Notes under the pieces: model-generated
The model's database searches: none
What the model was told of the DNA's origin: nothing
Seen by the model: only the letters and a program-made list of their open reading frames with translations
Made by a program: the position numbers and the translations under genes
Assembly: GCA_963816795.1 (NCBI GenBank)
Contig: CAWFLT010000006.1
Coordinates: 496,001 to 560,000, forward strand
Length of the DNA stretch: 64,000 nucleotides
Direction of reading: 5' to 3'
Origin: CAWFLT01 sp963816795
GTDB taxonomy: Bacteria; Acidobacteriota; Vicinamibacteria; Vicinamibacterales; SCN-69-37
In this document: one piece after another, positions 60,815 through 64,000 of the stretch
Numbering within the stretch: the stretch's first letter is position 1
Layout of the letters: each line of letters starts with the position of its first letter

Positions 60815-61498
60815 CTAGCGTGTAATGAACGGCTTTTGTCCTGCCGCGCTCAACCGCGCGGCCTGCTTATCCGCTTCGGCCTTGTCGGCGTACGGACCCA
60901 TCCGGACTCGAAAGCGCGGGCCGGGTCCCGTGTTCTGGAAAACAAAGGCCGTAAAGCCCTGTGCCTTGAGCTGCTGCACGTGCGATTCGGCGTTTTCCTT
61001 GCTGTTATAGCCGCCAAACTGGAGGAATAGCGGGCCGCTCGCCGCGGCCTTCGTTTCCGCCGGCGCCGCCTTGGTGGGCGGCTTGGCGTCCGCGGTTGCT
61101 GGTGGTGGCGTCTTCTTGGCCTCAGCCAACTTGACCTCGGGAGCCGGCGGCGTGGCCGCCGGTGCGGTTTGAGGCGCGGCTGCAGGCGCCGGTGGCGGGG
61201 GCGCCGCCACGGGAGGCGGCGCGGCCTTTCCGTCCTTGCCGGTCAAGACGTCGTGATAGGTCAGGTCGCCGGATTTCGACGCCGCTGGCGGGGACGCCGC
61301 AGCGACGGACGTGTCGCCGGTCGCGCCGGCGGCAGCGTTCACGGCGGGCTGCGTGCCGCGCACGCCGCGGCCGACTGATACACCGAGCAGGAAAATGACC
61401 ACTGCCACACCGACCGCAGAGATGAACACGAACACGAGCTGCTTACCGCTGAGCTGGATCTCGTGGAATTGCTGATCGGTCATGGAGTGCGCTGGCAT
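60815..61498 (-). CDS. SPOR-domain membrane protein
   Basis: This 227-residue protein has a short cytoplasmic part, one membrane helix (QLVFVFISAVGVAVVIFLLG), a long Pro/Ala-rich periplasmic spacer and a C-terminal SPOR domain (LFLQFGGYNSKENAESHVQQ, then RFRVRMGPYADKAEADKQAA) that binds denuded peptidoglycan at division septa. It resembles FtsN in layout but lacks FtsN's essential motif as far as can be seen. ATG 61498 has AGGAGG 11 nt upstream; ATG 61483 is an alternative. The gene lies just downstream of the TPR gene. Confidence 0.85.
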   Translation of the reverse strand: MPAHSMTDQQFHEIQLSGKQLVFVFISAVGVAVVIFLLGVSVGRGVRGTQPAVNAAAGATGDTSVAAASPPAASKSGDLTYHDVLTGKDGKAAPPPVAAPPPPAPAAAPQTAPAATPPAPEVKLAEAKKTPPPATADAKPPTKAAPAETKAAASGPLFLQFGGYNSKENAESHVQQLKAQGFTAFVFQNTGPGPRFRVRMGPYADKAEADKQAARLSAAGQKPFITR

Positions 61499-61502
61499 GT
61501 TA

Positions 61503-63206
61503 CTACAAGCCTCCTGTCTTCTTGAGCAGCTCGCGAGCCTCGGCGAGCGACGGGGCGAGCGCGACGGCGCGCTCGGCCTCCCGGCGTGCAAGTTCCTTGT
61601 CGCCCGCCTCGAGAAACGCGGCGCCAAGAGCGACGCGCGCCGCCGCTGTCTCCCGGCACCAGATTGCGACTTTGAATTCGTCGATCGCTTCGGCAAGCCG
61701 CCCGCCGCGCTGGTGGAGACGGCCGAGCAGCAGATGCGGCTCGTCCTCGTACGGCGCGAGGTAGATCGCACGGCGCAGCTGCAGCGCCGCGTCGCGGTCC
61801 TTCTGCTCGCCGATCAACCGGCGAGCCTGCTCGAGGTGAAATGCCGCGGTCTGCTGCTGATCGCGCTGTGCGGGTACGGCGATCGTGTCGAAGTGCGGCA
61901 GGGCGTCGAGGTCGGTTTCGATCCGCTCGAGACCGGCGGGCACTTTCGACGAGAGCGTGGCCGGCGGCGCCTCGAGTGAGGTGCCGAGCAGGCGCGCCAG
62001 CTCGAGCTCACGGCCGGCTTCCGTCGTGCGCCCGGTGCCGGCCAGCATCGCGCTCATCACCAGATGCGCGTTGCCGTCGGCGGCGTCGCGACGAACGAAC
62101 TCGCGCAAGCTGACCAGCGCACCCGCCGTGTCACCGGCCAACGCGCGGGCGTAGCCGAGATTGAAGAGATAGTCGGTGTTGGCCGGCTCTTCGACGGTCG
62201 CGCGCTCGAAAAACACTGCCGGCAGCCGCGTCGCCTCGGTGACCACGCCGCGGCGCAGTTGCGTCACGCCGAGCGCATTCGAAATCGCCGCGGATCGGCG
62301 CACGGCATGGAGCGCAGACAATTCCTTGAACGCGCCGTCGAATCGCTTCAGTTCGATGAGCGACAATCCGACCTCGAACCGTGCCCGGCGGGCGAACGGC
62401 GAGTCCGCTGCCACGGCGCTTGCTGCCGCGAGCGCTTTGTCATGCGCGCCCTGCTCGGTGTAGACGGACCACAGCGCGGTGAGAATCCGCCCGTCGTGCG
62501 GCGCCCGCGTCATCGCAGCTTCGAGAAAGCGCGCCTGCGCCGCTGGCGTGGCGGCCACGAGCCCCTTGACGTACTGCTCGAACGCGTCGAGGGAAAAGGA
62601 CGCCGCTCGACTCGGTGTGGCGATGACGCGCCGGCCCAGCGTTTGCGCCAACCGTCCCGACACCCGCTCGAAGATCGCGAAGAGATCGGCGACCGGGCCC
62701 TCGTCCGTCACGTCCGGCAGTTGCCGGCTCGACTGGAGGTCGATGACGCGCGCACGGACATTGATCGTCGATCCGACACGGATGTCCCCGAAGACGACCT
62801 CGGAGGCGCCGACCAGTTCGCCGATCCGGATCGTCGTCGCGCGGCTGAACGATCCCGACGGCGGCAGCTGCAGCCGGTCGAAGGCCGCGATCCGCTGATC
62901 GCGCGAGAACGCCCCGATGCCCAGGTGATCGAGACCTTCGCTCAGCAGCACCGCCGCGGCCTCACGAATCCAGAGCGCGGTTCCGGCGCCCCCCGGCGCC
63001 TGCGCCTCCGTCTGGACGGCGAACGGCAGAACCAGCACGCGCGGGGTCGAGGCCGCCTGCCAGCCGGCCGGGTGCGCGGACAGCAGGATCAGCGCGCACG
63101 CCGTCAGCGCGGCGGCGGCTCCACGTGGACGAAGTCGTCGGATGAAGATGTCAATCGTCCGGTGCACCGAGCCCGCCAGCGGACGGCCCACACGCGCCTC
63201 TGTCAT
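61503..63206 (-). CDS. TolB/FlgO-like domain protein with TPR repeats
   Basis: This 567-residue protein has an N-terminal signal/anchor (GAAAALTACALILLSAHPAG). A domain of TolB N-terminal/FlgO type follows (PRVLVLPFAVQTEAQAPGGA, VGASEVVFGDIRVGSTINVR) and then several tetratricopeptide repeats (NTDYLFNLGYARALAGDTAG, EPHLLLGRLHQRGGRLAEAI, ARVALGAAFLEAGDKELARR). It is probably an envelope or scaffolding protein; the partner is unknown. The start is uncertain: ATG 63206 overlaps the mobA ATG on the other strand, and GTG 63167 would leave room for promoters. Confidence 0.75.
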   Translation of the reverse strand: MTEARVGRPLAGSVHRTIDIFIRRLRPRGAAAALTACALILLSAHPAGWQAASTPRVLVLPFAVQTEAQAPGGAGTALWIREAAAVLLSEGLDHLGIGAFSRDQRIAAFDRLQLPPSGSFSRATTIRIGELVGASEVVFGDIRVGSTINVRARVIDLQSSRQLPDVTDEGPVADLFAIFERVSGRLAQTLGRRVIATPSRAASFSLDAFEQYVKGLVAATPAAQARFLEAAMTRAPHDGRILTALWSVYTEQGAHDKALAAASAVAADSPFARRARFEVGLSLIELKRFDGAFKELSALHAVRRSAAISNALGVTQLRRGVVTEATRLPAVFFERATVEEPANTDYLFNLGYARALAGDTAGALVSLREFVRRDAADGNAHLVMSAMLAGTGRTTEAGRELELARLLGTSLEAPPATLSSKVPAGLERIETDLDALPHFDTIAVPAQRDQQQTAAFHLEQARRLIGEQKDRDAALQLRRAIYLAPYEDEPHLLLGRLHQRGGRLAEAIDEFKVAIWCRETAAARVALGAAFLEAGDKELARREAERAVALAPSLAEARELLKKTGGL

Positions 63207-63801
63207 GATTCCGTCCGTGACCTGCCCTGTCTCGGCCGCAGCGATCCTTGCAGGCGGAAAAGCGCGGCGCTTCGGCGGCCGGGACAAGAGTCGTCTCGTC
63301 GTCGAAGGTCTTCCCATCATCGTACGGCAGGTGCAGGTGCTAACACGAGTGGCCCACCCGGTATTTGTCGTCGCGCCGTACGCGGATCGGTTTCGGGACC
63401 TCGGTCTCGAGGTATACCCCGACCTGATTCCTGATATCGGCGCAATCGGCGGTCTCTATACGGCTTTAGAGCGATCGCCCGAGGAATCGGTCATTGTCGT
63501 CGCGTGCGATCAGCCGTTCCTCGAGGAGGATGTGCTCCGCCGCCTGGTTGAACTGGCGGCCGGCGCAGACGGCGCCTGGCTGCGCACCCCCAAAGGCGTC
63601 GAACCGTTGATCGCATGTTACCGGCGGCAGTCGCTCGCTGCCATCCGAGGTGAAATCGACGCCGGCCGGCAGAAACTAGCCGACCTCGAGCGGGTGCTGG
63701 ACATGCGAGGGCTGGAGGCGCGCGAGGTCATGACGGACCAGGCGATCGAGCGCCTCGTCGCGAACATCAACACGCCCGACGACTACGCACGGATACAATA
63801 G
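63205..63801 (+). CDS. mobA: Molybdenum cofactor guanylyltransferase MobA-like
   Basis: This nucleotidyltransferase of 198 residues has the signature AAAILAGGKARRFGGRDKSR near the N terminus, DIGAIGGLYTALERSPEES and the metal-binding VVACDQPFLEEDVLRRL. MobA attaches GMP to molybdopterin. Because the family also includes related cytidylyl and uridylyl transferases and no other Moco genes are near, the exact substrate is probable, not certain. The ATG at 63205 overlaps, on the opposite strand, the ATG of the TPR gene (TCATGA); a GTG at 63217 is an alternative start. Confidence 0.82.
   Translation: MIPSVTCPVSAAAILAGGKARRFGGRDKSRLVVEGLPIIVRQVQVLTRVAHPVFVVAPYADRFRDLGLEVYPDLIPDIGAIGGLYTALERSPEESVIVVACDQPFLEEDVLRRLVELAAGADGAWLRTPKGVEPLIACYRRQSLAAIRGEIDAGRQKLADLERVLDMRGLEAREVMTDQAIERLVANINTPDDYARIQ
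63794..63799 (+). promoter_or_regulatory. -10-like element of argS
   Basis: TACAAT (5 of 6 matches) lies at the 3' end of mobA, 47 nt before the argS ATG. No strong -35 was found. Confidence 0.35.
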
Positions 63802-63846
63802 CTGTTTCACCCGAGCGTCGCGTCCGGCGCCGGGGGCCAGAGATTC

Positions 63847-64000
63847 ATGATCCTTCCCGTCCATGCCCTCGTCCGTACTCGCCTGCGCCAGGTGCTCAGC
63901 CAGGCGTTTGGCCTGGCGGAATCCGATCAGCCGCCGATCGTGATCGAGACGCCGCCGCGCCGCGTGTTGGGTGACATGGCGGTGCCGATTGCGTTCGAGC
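63847..64000 (+). CDS. argS: Arginyl-tRNA synthetase (partial, N terminus only)
   Basis: The first 51 residues are visible: MILPVHALVRTRLRQVLSQA, then PPIVIETPPRRVLGDMAVPI. This is the N-terminal additional domain of ArgS, whose family signature here is a Gly-Asp followed by hydrophobic residues (LGDMAVPIAFE). The catalytic HIGH motif lies beyond the window. The start ATG at 63847 follows mobA by 45 nt. Confidence 0.82.
   Translation, partial: MILPVHALVRTRLRQVLSQAFGLAESDQPPIVIETPPRRVLGDMAVPIAFE

Overview
The window is high-GC, gene-dense bacterial DNA from a diderm (LPS-bearing) organism. The gene set fits an Acidobacteriota member, probably of the Vicinamibacteria type: menaquinone made by the aminodeoxyfutalosine route, LpxI-type lipid A synthesis, a ClpC ATPase beside BamA/Skp/Lol genes, a DUF6600/FecR protein, a fulvocin C-like cysteine-rich protein and an HspR-type DnaK operon. 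This assignment is an inference from gene content. No rRNA, tRNA, CRISPR array, prophage or insertion sequence was seen.

Layout. Positions 1-40523 are almost entirely on the minus strand. In transcription order (right to left) they hold: a DnaC-like ATPase and hemW; a secreted protein and a small outer-membrane protein; acyl-CoA dehydrogenase, meaB and methylmalonyl-CoA epimerase (propionate/branched-chain catabolism) coupled to a metallo-hydrolase, MTA phosphorylase and a PfkB kinase (methylthioadenosine/nucleoside salvage); a run of small uncharacterised membrane proteins; a crotonase, ribH, nusB and lysS; the LolC/E-LolD lipoprotein exporter; an operon of a cysteine-rich fulvocin C-like protein, a membrane-anchored thioredoxin and a 7TM-type histidine kinase; clpC; the envelope block bamA, lipoprotein, skp, fabZ-lpxA fusion, lpxI; then a nearly continuous menaquinone block (ubiD, a radical-SAM-less MqnE-like gene, mqnA, dinB, cupin, mqnC, amidohydrolase, ubiA, ubiX, ubiE), ending in tonB and miaA. 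Positions 40682-50001 on the plus strand are a nitrogen-assimilation island: gltB, gltD, amt, an outer-membrane porin and the P-II protein. Then come hspR-dnaJ-dnaK (minus), a FecR/DUF6600 protein and a class A penicillin-binding protein (plus), prfB with its classical programmed frameshift, lnt, a SPOR protein and a TolB/TPR protein (minus), and divergent mobA and argS (plus, cut by the window).

How the genes work together. The menaquinone block supplies most steps from chorismate to menaquinone (deaminase, cyclase, prenylation, UbiD/UbiX decarboxylation, methylation); an intact mqnE, the futalosine hydrolase and mqnD are not in the window. BamA/Skp, LpxA/LpxI, LolCE-D and Lnt together cover insertion of outer-membrane proteins, lipid A synthesis and lipoprotein maturation. 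Amt, P-II and GOGAT form an ammonium uptake and assimilation module with a candidate sigma-54 promoter.

Two sequence-wide signals need care. First, about twenty genes show clean reading-frame breaks (one or two single-base shifts each, more in the histidine kinase), far too many for real decay of essential genes such as bamA, lysS and gltD, so indel errors in the assembly are the likeliest cause; affected genes are annotated across the break. Second, many intergenic gaps are filled with degenerate short tandem repeats of about 7-10 bp, often as inverted pairs. One of these families shares a conserved core at three separate loci. They are the least explained feature of the window.
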